Positions 55,368 to 63,927 of a stretch of 64,000 nt of DNA are shown here, one piece after another. Numbering within the stretch: position 1 is the stretch's first letter; each line of letters starts with the position of its first letter. Source of the stretch: an uncultured bacterium (GTDB taxonomy: Bacteria > Planctomycetota > UBA1135 > GCA-002686595); the NCBI GenBank assembly GCA_938083085.1, contig CALLKX010000006.1, forward strand, positions 62,001 through 126,000. The letters are read 5' to 3'. Below the pieces are notes generated by a model. That model was not told the DNA's origin and did no database searches. It saw only the letters and a list, made by a program, of their open reading frames with translations. Position numbers and translations under genes: made by a program.

Positions 55368-57167
55368 GTGACTGGAAGCGCCAAGAACAACCACATCTCC
55401 CTGCCCGACCACGCCGATGCCGGACGCCGGAGCGCCGAGCCTGGCCCCGCCGATGGCGACCGGGCCCTCGACCGGGCCCGGGGGCTGGAGCTGCCGGACG
55501 AGCGGCGCACAGCCGCCCCTCGCGAGGCTGCTGAGCTTGAGCCGCTCACCCCCCCGATTGAGGCCGACGCCCCCTCCGGCCAGGGTCCCCTTGAGCCCGC
55601 CCGGGAGCCTGAGCATTCGCGCCCAGCGGTCTCCCCCCCCAGCGGTCCGTGGGCCTCACGGTGGAGTCGCCTGGCCCATGGCCTCGGCATCGCCCCCTCA
55701 ACGCCGGTCGCGGTGGCCCTCAGCGGCGGCGCCGACAGCGTGTACCTCCTTCATCTCCTGGCTCGCGCGGAGAATCGCCCCAAGGTCCTCGCCATCCACG
55801 TGGACCACCGGCTGCGAGGCGATGAATCCCACGACGACGCCGCGTTCTGCGCCCGCCTGTGCGCCAAGCTCGGGGTGCCCTTTGCGCGGCGCGTGGCCGA
55901 GATCGACCCCGAGGGTGGCGACGTCGAGGCCCGCGCCCGCGACGCTCGCTACAAGGCGCTCTCCGCGGAGGCCTCGGCCTCCGGGATCTCCGTCGTGCTC
56001 ACAGGGCACCACGAGAATGACGCCGTGGAGACGCTGCTGATGCGCTGGATGCGAGGTTCGGACATCGGGGGGCTCGCCGGCCTCCGGAGAGAGGCTGTGC
56101 TCGGCAAGGGGCACGTCTCGGACTCATCCGCAGGGATCCGCGTGCTTCGCCCCCTGCTGGGCATGCGCCGAGAGGAGGTCCGCAGCGCCCTGCGCCGCGA
56201 GCAACTCCAGTGGCGAGAGGACAGTTCCAACGACGGCTCGCAGTTCAGCCGCAACCGCGTCAGGAACGAGGTCCTCCCGCAGATCGAGGAGAGCTGCGGC
56301 AAGGAAGGCGTCGAGAACTTCTTCGAGTTCGCCCGCGCCATCGAGTCCTTTGAGGACGAGCTCGCCGACCGGACCGGCCACATCCAGTGGCAGCCGGTGG
56401 CCCACGAGGCGGCCCGCCGCTCGACCTCCATGCCCGAGCTTGGCGGGATGGTCAACCGAGCCGAGCTGGAGTCCCTGGCCGGGCCGCTGCTTCGGCGTGC
56501 GCTTGGCCGGCTGATCGGCGAGGGGACCGGACGGCGCCCGACCCGCGGGCTGCTCGCCGAGCTCGGAGACGGCATCGAACAAGGTCGCACCCTGCGCGTG
56601 GACGTCCACGAGGGCTGGACCATCCAGCTCCGCTCCGACGCGCTCCACCTGACCCCGCCTGCGGAGCGGCTGCGCCCGGCGTCTGCCGAGGTGAGCGGGG
56701 AGTCCCAGCCCGCCGAGTCCCAGCCCGCCGAGTCCGCCCCGCCTGAGCCCAAGCAAGCGCCCATCGCAGGCGCTGGCCTCGTGCTCGGGCTTCCCGGCGC
56801 CGTCCAGCTGGAAGACGGCCGGTCCATCTGCGCGGAGATCCTGGCCCAGGAATCCGGCCTGGATCACCCCGACCCCACCACCGTGGAGATCGACGGCGAG
56901 GGCATCGGCGAGCTCCGGGTTCGCTTCGCTCGGCCTGGAGACCGCTTCCAGGCCGCCGGCGCGCCGGGACACAAGCCTGTGCGGCGCTTCCTGGGCGAGG
57001 CTGGTATCCCTCGGGAGGAGCGCGGGTTGGTCCCCGTGGTGCTCGCCGATGAGGAGGTCGTGTGGGTCGCCGGGGTGGCCGTATCGGAGCGCCGAACCGT
57101 GACCAGCGCGACCAGCCGGAGAATTCGACTGTCTCTCGGCGGCGCCAGAGGCCAGTCCGTCCGGTGA
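55368..57167 (+). CDS. tilS: tRNA(Ile)-lysidine synthase
   Basis: The 599-residue product starts at GTG 55368. The PP-loop SGGADS is at residues 119-124, with HVDHRLRG and TGHHENDAVETLLMR downstream, as in TilS. The enzyme converts C34 of the CAU-anticodon tRNA-Ile to lysidine. The first 100 or so residues are an extra Ala/Pro/Glu-rich region, so a later start is possible. A 15-bp tandem repeat encodes ESQPA copies near 445-459, in the linker before the C-terminal TilS domain (GDRFQAAGAPGHKPVRRFL). Confidence 0.93.
   Translation: MTGSAKNNHISLPDHADAGRRSAEPGPADGDRALDRARGLELPDERRTAAPREAAELEPLTPPIEADAPSGQGPLEPAREPEHSRPAVSPPSGPWASRWSRLAHGLGIAPSTPVAVALSGGADSVYLLHLLARAENRPKVLAIHVDHRLRGDESHDDAAFCARLCAKLGVPFARRVAEIDPEGGDVEARARDARYKALSAEASASGISVVLTGHHENDAVETLLMRWMRGSDIGGLAGLRREAVLGKGHVSDSSAGIRVLRPLLGMRREEVRSALRREQLQWREDSSNDGSQFSRNRVRNEVLPQIEESCGKEGVENFFEFARAIESFEDELADRTGHIQWQPVAHEAARRSTSMPELGGMVNRAELESLAGPLLRRALGRLIGEGTGRRPTRGLLAELGDGIEQGRTLRVDVHEGWTIQLRSDALHLTPPAERLRPASAEVSGESQPAESQPAESAPPEPKQAPIAGAGLVLGLPGAVQLEDGRSICAEILAQESGLDHPDPTTVEIDGEGIGELRVRFARPGDRFQAAGAPGHKPVRRFLGEAGIPREERGLVPVVLADEEVVWVAGVAVSERRTVTSATSRRIRLSLGGARGQSVR
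56700..56744. repeat. 15-bp tandem repeat in tilS
   Basis: GAGTCCCAGCCCGCC at 56700 and 56715 and a diverged third unit at 56730, in frame, encode ESQPA. Confidence 0.9.
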
Positions 57168-57186
57168 CTCCAGCACTCGCGGGGGC

Positions 57187-57192
57187 TATGCT
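57187..57192 (+). promoter_or_regulatory. -10 box TATGCT for the leaderless yggS-like gene
   Basis: TATGCT ends eight bases before the GTG at 57201; a GTGACT at 57164-57169, 17 bp upstream, matches four of six -35 bases and overlaps the tilS stop. Confidence 0.55.
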
Positions 57193-57200
57193 CCCTCCCT

Positions 57201-58055
57201 GTGCCTTCGCCTCTCCGACTTACCCCAGCCGCGATCCATGCGGCCAATGGGAGCTCCAACGGCGGATCTCCGCCGGCAGACCCACGCCAAGCCATCGTCG
57301 TACGCAACGTTGAGGCGGTCCGCCGGATGCTAACGGAGGCGGCCAGCAGTGCCGGCCGCGCGGCCCCGACCCTCGTCGCCGTGACCAAGGCGGTGGACGA
57401 GGAGGTCGCAGGCTGGGTCCTTGATGCGGGCTGCCAGGACCTCGGTGAGAATCGAGCCGACGCCTTCGCCCGGCGAGCCGAGCGCTTTGCCGCCATGGGT
57501 CGGGAGCCTCGTTGGCACTTCATCGGCCACCTGCAACGCAACAAGGTCCGCCGAGTCCTCGAGCATGTCCACGTCCTGCACTCCATCGACTCGGAGCGCC
57601 TCGCGGGCACCGTGGCCCGCGTCGCCGAGGAGCTGGGGCGCTCGATCGATGTGTTCATCCAGGTCAACCTGACCGGCGAGGACGAGAAGTACGGCTTCAG
57701 CAAGGACGAGGCCGGCGACGCCGCCCTGCGGCTCGCTAGCTCGCCCGCCATCAACGTCCGTGGCCTGATGGCCATGGGGCCAATGCGCGCACACCGCACG
57801 GTCCGAGAGGTCTTCGAGGAGGCGCGCGAGCTGGCCAGTAGCCTCGAGGAAGAGCTCCCCGAGGTCTTCCTCGAGCGCCGCTGCGAACTCTCCATGGGGA
57901 TGAGCGGCGACGCCGCCCTCGCCACCGAGCTCGGCTCTGACCTCGTGCGCGTCGGGTCAGCGTTGTTTGTCGACCTTCCCATGCCAGCGACACCGGAGCG
58001 GGCGCCCCAGGCCCCGATGACCACAGATGCCCTGAACCGGGCAGAAGACGACTGA
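57201..58055 (+). CDS. YggS/PROSC-family PLP homeostasis protein
   Basis: The 284-residue TIM-barrel protein has the PLP lysine Lys63 in VAVTKAVD, LGENRADAF, WHFIGHLQRNKV and the SMGMSGDAALATELGSDLVRVGSALF ending of the family. It binds PLP and keeps B6 vitamers and amino-acid pools in balance. The first 30 residues are a short disordered extension. The kinase gene overlaps its stop by one base. Confidence 0.93.
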   Translation: MPSPLRLTPAAIHAANGSSNGGSPPADPRQAIVVRNVEAVRRMLTEAASSAGRAAPTLVAVTKAVDEEVAGWVLDAGCQDLGENRADAFARRAERFAAMGREPRWHFIGHLQRNKVRRVLEHVHVLHSIDSERLAGTVARVAEELGRSIDVFIQVNLTGEDEKYGFSKDEAGDAALRLASSPAINVRGLMAMGPMRAHRTVREVFEEARELASSLEEELPEVFLERRCELSMGMSGDAALATELGSDLVRVGSALFVDLPMPATPERAPQAPMTTDALNRAEDD

Positions 58056-61000
58056 TGGACCCGCTCTACATCGAAGTGGTTGGCTCTGGCGGAGCCCCTG
58101 CCGAGCTCCCTCGCCAGGGCAAGCTCGTGATCGGCTCGTCCAGCGACAAGGCATCGTTCCTGGTCCCCGGCCAAGGCGTCGCAGATGTCCACTGCGCGAT
58201 CGGGCGGATCAAGGGAGGCGGCTGGGCCCTGCGCGACCTCGGCTCGGAGTTCGGCACGATGCTCAACGGCGAGCCCGTGGAGGCCACGCGCCTGAGCGAG
58301 GGCGACGAGATCCTCCTTGGGTCCAAGAAGCTCCGCATCTTCTCGCTGGCATCGGCCAAGGGCCCCACAAGCGGCAACGCCCCCAGCAGCAAGCGGTCCA
58401 CCCCGAGAGAAGACCCCCCGAGAGAAGACCCCCCTGAGGAGATGGCCCTCGAGGACATCGTGCTCCCGGAGACCGCGCCCGCCCCGGCGCCTCCGGCCGC
58501 CGCTCCCTCACCGCGGCCGGCCGCGAAGCCCCGTGCCTCCTCCAGACCTACGTCCGCCGGACCGCCCGAGATCACCGGCTATCAGGTCGACCGCCTGCTC
58601 GGACGCGGCGCCATGGGCGACGTCTACCTGAGCACCCAGGAGAGCCTGGACCGGCGGGTCGCCTTGAAGGTGCTCAAGCCCAAGCTGGCGGGCGACGAGG
58701 TCTTCGTTCAGCGCTTCAAGGACGAGGCTCGCGCCGCCGCACGCCTGAACCATCCGAACATCGTCACGGTCTTCGACGTGGGTCAGTTCGGCGACCATCA
58801 CTTCCTCTCCATGGAGTTCATGGCCGGCGGGTCCATCGAGGCCCGGCTCGAGGAGCTGGGCCCCCTCCCGTGGCGCGAGGCCCTCGACGTCCTCCGGGAC
58901 TCCGCGGCGGGGCTCGTGTACGCGGAGTCGCGGGGCATCGTGCACCGGGACATCAAGCCCGAGAACCTGATGCGGAACCAGGACGGGGTCACGAAGATCG
59001 CGGACCTGGGCCTGGCTGTCCAGGTGGAGCAGGAGACCGTCGACTCCAGCGGCGGGAAGATCTTCGGCACGCCACACTTCATCGCCCCCGAGGTCGCCAA
59101 GGGCCAGCCAGCCGACGCGCGCGGCGACCTCTACGCGCTGGGCGTCACCGCCTACCGCGTCCTCTCGGGCAAGACCCCCTTCGAGGGGGCCACGTCCCGT
59201 GACATTCTCCGCGCTGCGATGACCGAGGAGCCCGCCCAGCTCGGAACGCTGGTCCCCGGCCTCCCCGCGCGCCTCCAGGCCACCATCCATCGGCTCCTCG
59301 AGAAGGACCCCGACCGACGCCCGCCCTCGGCCTCCATCCTCCTGAAGGAGCTCGAGGCCATCCGCTCGGGCGACATGGGGAGCGCATCGACTCCTGGTGC
59401 CCCCGCGAGCGGTGGCTCCAAGGGGGGACTCATCGCGGGTGTCGCCGCCGTGGCATTGGCCGCCGCTGGGTACCTGTTCATCGGCGGGGGCGACGACCCC
59501 GCCCCCGCGCCCGAGCCCTTCAAGAAGAGCGGCTTCACCGACCCCGCCGAGACCCAAGCCAAGAGCCCAGCCGAGACCCCCGGGGAGACGGCGAGCGCCG
59601 AGGCGCCCGTCCGCCCCGCAGAGAACCCAGCGGGCGGTGGATCGACCAACGGAGCCGATCGGGATCCGACGGGCTCCGATGAGGGCTCGTCGACCAGCGG
59701 ATCTGCCGCCGGCCCCTCCATCAAGCAGAGCGCTCCCGCGGCCGAGGCCGAGCTGGAGTACCAGGCGGAGCGCGCCACCCTGGCGCTCAACGAGGAGCTG
59801 CTCACCCCGGCGGACCGCGCCGCGCGGCTGCGGATCCTCGCCGAGCAGTTCGCCGGGACCGACGCGGCGGCCCGCGCCTTCGAGGAGGCCGCGCTGATCG
59901 AGTCCGGCGCCTCCGCCGCCACCGACGTCGCCCAGGCCCGCGCCGCCGGCATCGGCGCTGCGCTGGGGGCCCTGACCGCCGCCGCGAACTTCGAGGCGAC
60001 CCCCTTCCACCCCGGCCAGGCCCTGCGCGCGATGAACCTGATCATCGCGCCCGCGAACCTGGCCACCGACCCCGAGTTCCTGGCGGGTCGCGCGGCCCTC
60101 GTGGACCGGGCCATGAAATCCGGGCTCGCGAGAGGAAGGGCCGCCACGGCCGCCGCCGACGAGGCCGCGGCTCGCGGCGACCTCCCCGGTACCCAGGCCC
60201 CGCTACGTGAGTTCGTCGGGCTCGCGGACCTGCCCACCGAAGAGGAGGCCCCCCTGCTCGTCGGCCTGGGTGCACCGTCATCCGTCAAGGAGCTGGAGGA
60301 CCTCGCGGCAGCCGTCAGGGAGCGCCTCAACGGGCTGCGTGGCAGCGAGGAGGCGTTCGCGGCGATCCGCACCGCCAAGGAACGCGCCGCCATCGCCACC
60401 CTGCTGGGCAGTGGGCTCGAGTCGGACCTCCGCCAGCTCGCCTTCGCAGGCGCGCGGGAGCGGCTCGTCCAGGCCTCCGGGCTCTGCACCGACGCCGGGT
60501 TGGCCGGCAAGCTCCGCGACATGGCCTCGAGCCTGGAGAAGGGTGAGCTCGCGGCGAACTCGCTCCTCTCCGGCTGGGCGACCCCAGGCTGGCGTCGGCG
60601 CGGCGTGATCGACCCGCGGGGCAGCGGGAACGCGAGCGTCCTGGGGACCGCTCCAGGCGCGCTCATGCTCGAGGCCGCGGGGGGCCCAGAGAGCGTCCCG
60701 CTCTCCGCATGGATGACGAGCCCAAAGGCGCTCGACAATCTGTTCAAGGGTCGGCTCGATCGGAGCTGGAGCGAGGACGAGGAAGAGGGCATCGCTGTCC
60801 TCATGGGCCTGAGCGCCTCCTTGCAGCTCGTCGACACTCTCACACCCGCCCTCCGCAAGAGTGGTCGCCGGGTCACCCGAGGCGCGACCACCAAGGCACT
60901 CCAGTCCTTCTCAGAGGTTCAGGAGTGGGTCGATCGGGCTCCCCAAAGCGCGCCCTACGCCTCGCGCCAGCGCGCCGCAGCGCGGCTGCTCGCCGACGCG

Positions 61001-61120
61001 ATCCTCGCGCGGCAGGACGGCGACTGGAGCCTCTGCGCCTCCCTCCTCGGGCGGCTGATCGATGAGAACAGGGCGACCTGGGTCGTGATGCTGCTCTCGG
61101 ACGGCGGGGTGGAGCGATGA
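58055..61120 (+). CDS. FHA-domain Ser/Thr protein kinase receptor
   Basis: The 1021-residue protein has an N-terminal FHA-like domain (about 20-95) that keeps the DLGSEFGT turn but not the family's phosphothreonine-contacting Arg and Ser. A Pro/Glu linker with a 15-bp repeat follows, then a Hanks-type kinase (about 172-440): Gly loop LGRGAMGDVY, Lys205, Asp299 in HRDIKPEN, DLG in place of DFG, and GTPHFIAPE. One membrane helix (about 457-479) leads to some 540 Ala-rich, mostly helical periplasmic residues of unknown fold. The ATG overlaps the YggS-family gene's stop, and the next gene overlaps its own. Confidence 0.92.
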   Translation: MDPLYIEVVGSGGAPAELPRQGKLVIGSSSDKASFLVPGQGVADVHCAIGRIKGGGWALRDLGSEFGTMLNGEPVEATRLSEGDEILLGSKKLRIFSLASAKGPTSGNAPSSKRSTPREDPPREDPPEEMALEDIVLPETAPAPAPPAAAPSPRPAAKPRASSRPTSAGPPEITGYQVDRLLGRGAMGDVYLSTQESLDRRVALKVLKPKLAGDEVFVQRFKDEARAAARLNHPNIVTVFDVGQFGDHHFLSMEFMAGGSIEARLEELGPLPWREALDVLRDSAAGLVYAESRGIVHRDIKPENLMRNQDGVTKIADLGLAVQVEQETVDSSGGKIFGTPHFIAPEVAKGQPADARGDLYALGVTAYRVLSGKTPFEGATSRDILRAAMTEEPAQLGTLVPGLPARLQATIHRLLEKDPDRRPPSASILLKELEAIRSGDMGSASTPGAPASGGSKGGLIAGVAAVALAAAGYLFIGGGDDPAPAPEPFKKSGFTDPAETQAKSPAETPGETASAEAPVRPAENPAGGGSTNGADRDPTGSDEGSSTSGSAAGPSIKQSAPAAEAELEYQAERATLALNEELLTPADRAARLRILAEQFAGTDAAARAFEEAALIESGASAATDVAQARAAGIGAALGALTAAANFEATPFHPGQALRAMNLIIAPANLATDPEFLAGRAALVDRAMKSGLARGRAATAAADEAAARGDLPGTQAPLREFVGLADLPTEEEAPLLVGLGAPSSVKELEDLAAAVRERLNGLRGSEEAFAAIRTAKERAAIATLLGSGLESDLRQLAFAGARERLVQASGLCTDAGLAGKLRDMASSLEKGELAANSLLSGWATPGWRRRGVIDPRGSGNASVLGTAPGALMLEAAGGPESVPLSAWMTSPKALDNLFKGRLDRSWSEDEEEGIAVLMGLSASLQLVDTLTPALRKSGRRVTRGATTKALQSFSEVQEWVDRAPQSAPYASRQRAAARLLADAILARQDGDWSLCASLLGRLIDENRATWVVMLLSDGGVER
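58405..58434. repeat. 15-bp direct duplication in the kinase linker
   Basis: GAGAGAAGACCCCCC at 58405-58419 and 58420-58434 encodes a REDPP pentapeptide repeat between the FHA-like and kinase domains. Confidence 0.9.
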
Positions 61121-62010
61121 GTTCGAACGAAGACATCCGAGGAGACTGGAACCCGCTGGACCGGGCGGTCTCGCAGGCCACGGGCGCCCTGGGCGACACC
61201 GAGGTCGGCACCCCCGACGCCATCCTCTTACTCGCCACCGGCCCGGGTGACCTCCCCGCGAGGATGACGGACTCCGTGGTCGTTCCCCTCCGTGAGGTCC
61301 CCGGCGCCCCCGCAGCGTGGCACGGGGTGAGCCTCCGGGCGGGCCATCTCGGCGAGTCGCGCGTCTGGCTCATCGAGGACGATGCGGCTCTTGAGCACGG
61401 CCCCGAACCCGACTGGCACCGCGCCTTCCCGGTCTGGCTCGCTGGCGCGGCCGGCGCCCGGCTGATGATCCACACCTCCGCCGGGACCGCGCTCGGCTCC
61501 ACGAGCCCTGACGGGGCGACCCTCGCGGCGGGCGACGTCGTGCGGCTCGTCGATCACCTGAACCTCTCGGGGCGTTCACCGCTCCGAGGGCTCGGAGAGA
61601 CCCGGTTGGGGCCGCTCTTCCCGGACCAGACGCGGGTCCACGATGAGCGGCTCGGCGAGCTGGCCTGGGACGCCGCGAGCCGCCGCGGCCTCGACTTGAC
61701 CAACGGGATCGCCGCCTGCACCTCGGGCCCCGCCCTCTGCACCCCCGCGGAGCTCGCGTGGCACAAGACCGCCGGCTGCGATGTCTCGGTCCAACGGCTC
61801 GGTGATCCCCTGATCGCCGCCGCTCACGCGGGAATGGGGACCCTCGCGCTCGTCGCCATCACAGACGTCGCCGGCGAGCATGAACTCGACGTCGCGACGA
61901 TCGTCGCCCGCGCCGAGCGCACGGCGCCTGTGCTCGATCAGCTGGTGGAGGACGTCGCCCAACAGGTTGGGCCGCTCGCTCGTGAGCGCGCCGCAGAGGT
62001 GGAGGCGTGA
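61117..62010 (+). CDS. Purine nucleoside phosphorylase homologue with altered active site
   Basis: The 297-residue product follows the trimeric PNP plan: GDVVRLVDHLNLSGRSPLRG, then GPLFPDQTRVHD, GIAACTSGPALCTPAELAW and AHAGMGTLALVAITDVAG. Key positions differ. The purine-binding Glu of GPxxET is Cys208, the GMST stretch is replaced, the phosphate-site RxH is missing, and the base-specifying Asn of ITN is Asp250. It may use another purine or have lost catalysis. It overlaps the kinase stop and the purN start by four bases each. Confidence 0.75.
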   Translation: MSSNEDIRGDWNPLDRAVSQATGALGDTEVGTPDAILLLATGPGDLPARMTDSVVVPLREVPGAPAAWHGVSLRAGHLGESRVWLIEDDAALEHGPEPDWHRAFPVWLAGAAGARLMIHTSAGTALGSTSPDGATLAAGDVVRLVDHLNLSGRSPLRGLGETRLGPLFPDQTRVHDERLGELAWDAASRRGLDLTNGIAACTSGPALCTPAELAWHKTAGCDVSVQRLGDPLIAAAHAGMGTLALVAITDVAGEHELDVATIVARAERTAPVLDQLVEDVAQQVGPLARERAAEVEA

Positions 62011-62591
62011 GCCACCGCCTCGCTGTCCTGGTGTCTGGCACCGGGCGGCACCTGGAGAACCTGGCGGAGCTCTCGAGGGATCCAGCGGCAGACCTCGACG
62101 CGGAGATCGGCGTCGTCATCTCGAACCGCCCCGGCGTCGGCGCCCTGGACCGGGCCGCCCGCTTCGAGCTCCGCGCGGAGGTCCTCGAGGGCGCGGAGGC
62201 CGAGTCGGACGAGACCTACGGGAGGCGCGTCTTCGAAGTGATTCGAGACGCCGAAGCCGACACGGTGGTCCTCGCGGGCTTCCTGAAGAAGCTCTGGATC
62301 CCCGAGGACTTTGCGGGGCGCGTCATCAACATCCACCCCTCGCTCCTGCCGGCCTTCGGCGGCAAGGGGTACTACGGAATGCGGGTCCACCGCGCGGTCC
62401 TCGAGCGCGGCTGTCAGGTCACCGGCTGCACGGTCCACCTGGTCGACGACGTCTACGACAACGGGCCGATCCTCCACCAGCGCTGGTGCGAGGTACACCC
62501 CGGCGACTCGGCCGAGGCCCTGGCGGCTCGGGTCTTCGAGGAGGAGCTACTCGCTCTCCCCGAGGCCCTGCGTCGCTTCTGGCGCCGCTGA
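62007..62591 (+). CDS. purN: Phosphoribosylglycinamide formyltransferase
   Basis: The 194-residue protein starts at GTG, overlapping the upstream stop. It has LVSGTGRHLENL at the N-terminus, the catalytic INIHPSLLPAFGG and the Asp in VHLVDDVYDNGPIL, the GARTFase signatures. It formylates GAR with 10-formyl-THF in purine synthesis. Its last 45 bases overlap the convergent YprB-like gene. Confidence 0.94.
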   Translation: MSHRLAVLVSGTGRHLENLAELSRDPAADLDAEIGVVISNRPGVGALDRAARFELRAEVLEGAEAESDETYGRRVFEVIRDAEADTVVLAGFLKKLWIPEDFAGRVINIHPSLLPAFGGKGYYGMRVHRAVLERGCQVTGCTVHLVDDVYDNGPILHQRWCEVHPGDSAEALAARVFEEELLALPEALRRFWRR

Positions 62592-63869
62592 GGCTGACCG
62601 GCGCGACGCAAGCCGCCTGGCTCTGTCCCGTAGACGCTCCTGCTGCCGAGCGGTCAACCCGAGCCGCACACCGGCCTCAAGGGCGCGCTCCGCGAGGCGG
62701 TGGGCGCTCTCGAGGTCGCCGACGTGGCGCTCGAGGAGCATCGATCCGCCCGTGAACAGCTCCACCGCGTGGCGGTCCTCGGCGCACTCCTCAAGGGCCC
62801 CCCGGTAGGCAGCGCGGGCGGCATCCACCCTCCCCGCGCGCCGATGCAGGTGAGCCTGGCGAACCTGCAGGCGACGACGCGACTCACCCGCGGCGCCTCG
62901 ATTGAAGGCGGCCTCGATCCACCGCAACTCCTCGTCCTCTTCGGCCGCGGTCTCTGCGAGCGCGACGGCGCGCTGACAGGGCGCGCCCGCCAGCGGCTCG
63001 CCGTCCACGCGCGTCTCGTCCTCCGCTCGGCCGAGGTACGCCGCCAACGCGGCGAGGGAGAGCACATCGTGATGGTTGTGCTCGAAGACTCCCTCCAGCC
63101 GGTGAGGCCGGTCCGCCAGGAAGTCGAACCACGCGGCGGGGGCCAGGCTCCCCGGCAGGTCATCGACCCGGTGGAAGTCCAGGAGCTCCCGCTCCATGGT
63201 CTGGAGTCGCCCGTCCGGGAGCGTGCCCTGGGTCAAGCGGCGAAGCGGGTGGTAGAGGTCGAGGTGGGCCAGCCCGTCGAAGGGGGCCTCCACACCGGCG
63301 ATGCGCATCTTGTCCTCGAGCCGATGTCGGTCGAAGGACTTGCCGAAGAACGACACCATCCCAGGCGCGGCGCGGAGCCGCTCCGCCACAGCGGCGAGCA
63401 TCGCCCGCTCTTCACCCGGTTCCCTGAGGAACCCCTGCCAGCTCACGAACTCGTCCCCCTCGAACCAGCCCAGGCCCACCATGTACACGTAGACCCCGGC
63501 GCCGCCAGAGAGCCCGCTGGTCTCCGTGTCCAGGTAGACCGCCTCACGCAGCGGCAGCCCCGCCAGCCCGGGATCGCGCGCAAGCCGCGCGATGGTGCCC
63601 GCCGCCGCACCGTCCACTTCATGGAGACGCCAGCCGCCGTGCGCCCAGCGGCCCACGTCCACGCGCGTCTCCCGCGCCGCAAACGTCCCCTCAGGCCGCG
63701 TCACTTCCATGAGCCCGGAGGGGGGCGCAGAGCTCGCCTCACGAAGTCCGTCCGCGCCACCCTGAAGAGCCGCGCTGATGGAGCCCGAGGCCCGGGGTGG
63801 GCCGTCCGACTGGCTGCTGCGCGCGCCGGCGGTCCGACCGCCAAGGCGCGCCTTCAGGCTCTCAGGCAT
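62547..63869 (-). CDS. YprB-like RNase H-fold exonuclease with TPR-like tail (start may lie further right)
   Basis: I start it at ATG 63869, where the product begins MPESLKARL like YprB homologues, giving 440 residues. The frame is open through a repeat to the right edge, so a longer N-terminus is possible. The DEDD-type nuclease domain (about 100-310) has the YLDTETSGL Asp/Glu pair, FFGKSFDRHRLED and EHNHHDVLSL. The C-terminal 120 residues are helical with TPR-like spacing. It should be a 3'-5' exonuclease on single-stranded nucleic acid. Its end overlaps purN. Confidence 0.82.
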   Translation of the reverse strand: MPESLKARLGGRTAGARSSQSDGPPRASGSISAALQGGADGLREASSAPPSGLMEVTRPEGTFAARETRVDVGRWAHGGWRLHEVDGAAAGTIARLARDPGLAGLPLREAVYLDTETSGLSGGAGVYVYMVGLGWFEGDEFVSWQGFLREPGEERAMLAAVAERLRAAPGMVSFFGKSFDRHRLEDKMRIAGVEAPFDGLAHLDLYHPLRRLTQGTLPDGRLQTMERELLDFHRVDDLPGSLAPAAWFDFLADRPHRLEGVFEHNHHDVLSLAALAAYLGRAEDETRVDGEPLAGAPCQRAVALAETAAEEDEELRWIEAAFNRGAAGESRRRLQVRQAHLHRRAGRVDAARAAYRGALEECAEDRHAVELFTGGSMLLERHVGDLESAHRLAERALEAGVRLGLTARQQERLRDRARRLASRRSASAAPEATQGLGESE

Positions 63870-63927
63870 CCCTGCCCCGCCGACTCGGCCCTTGATGAGG
63901 CCGTCCCCGCGCGAGGGCGCCGCGGCG

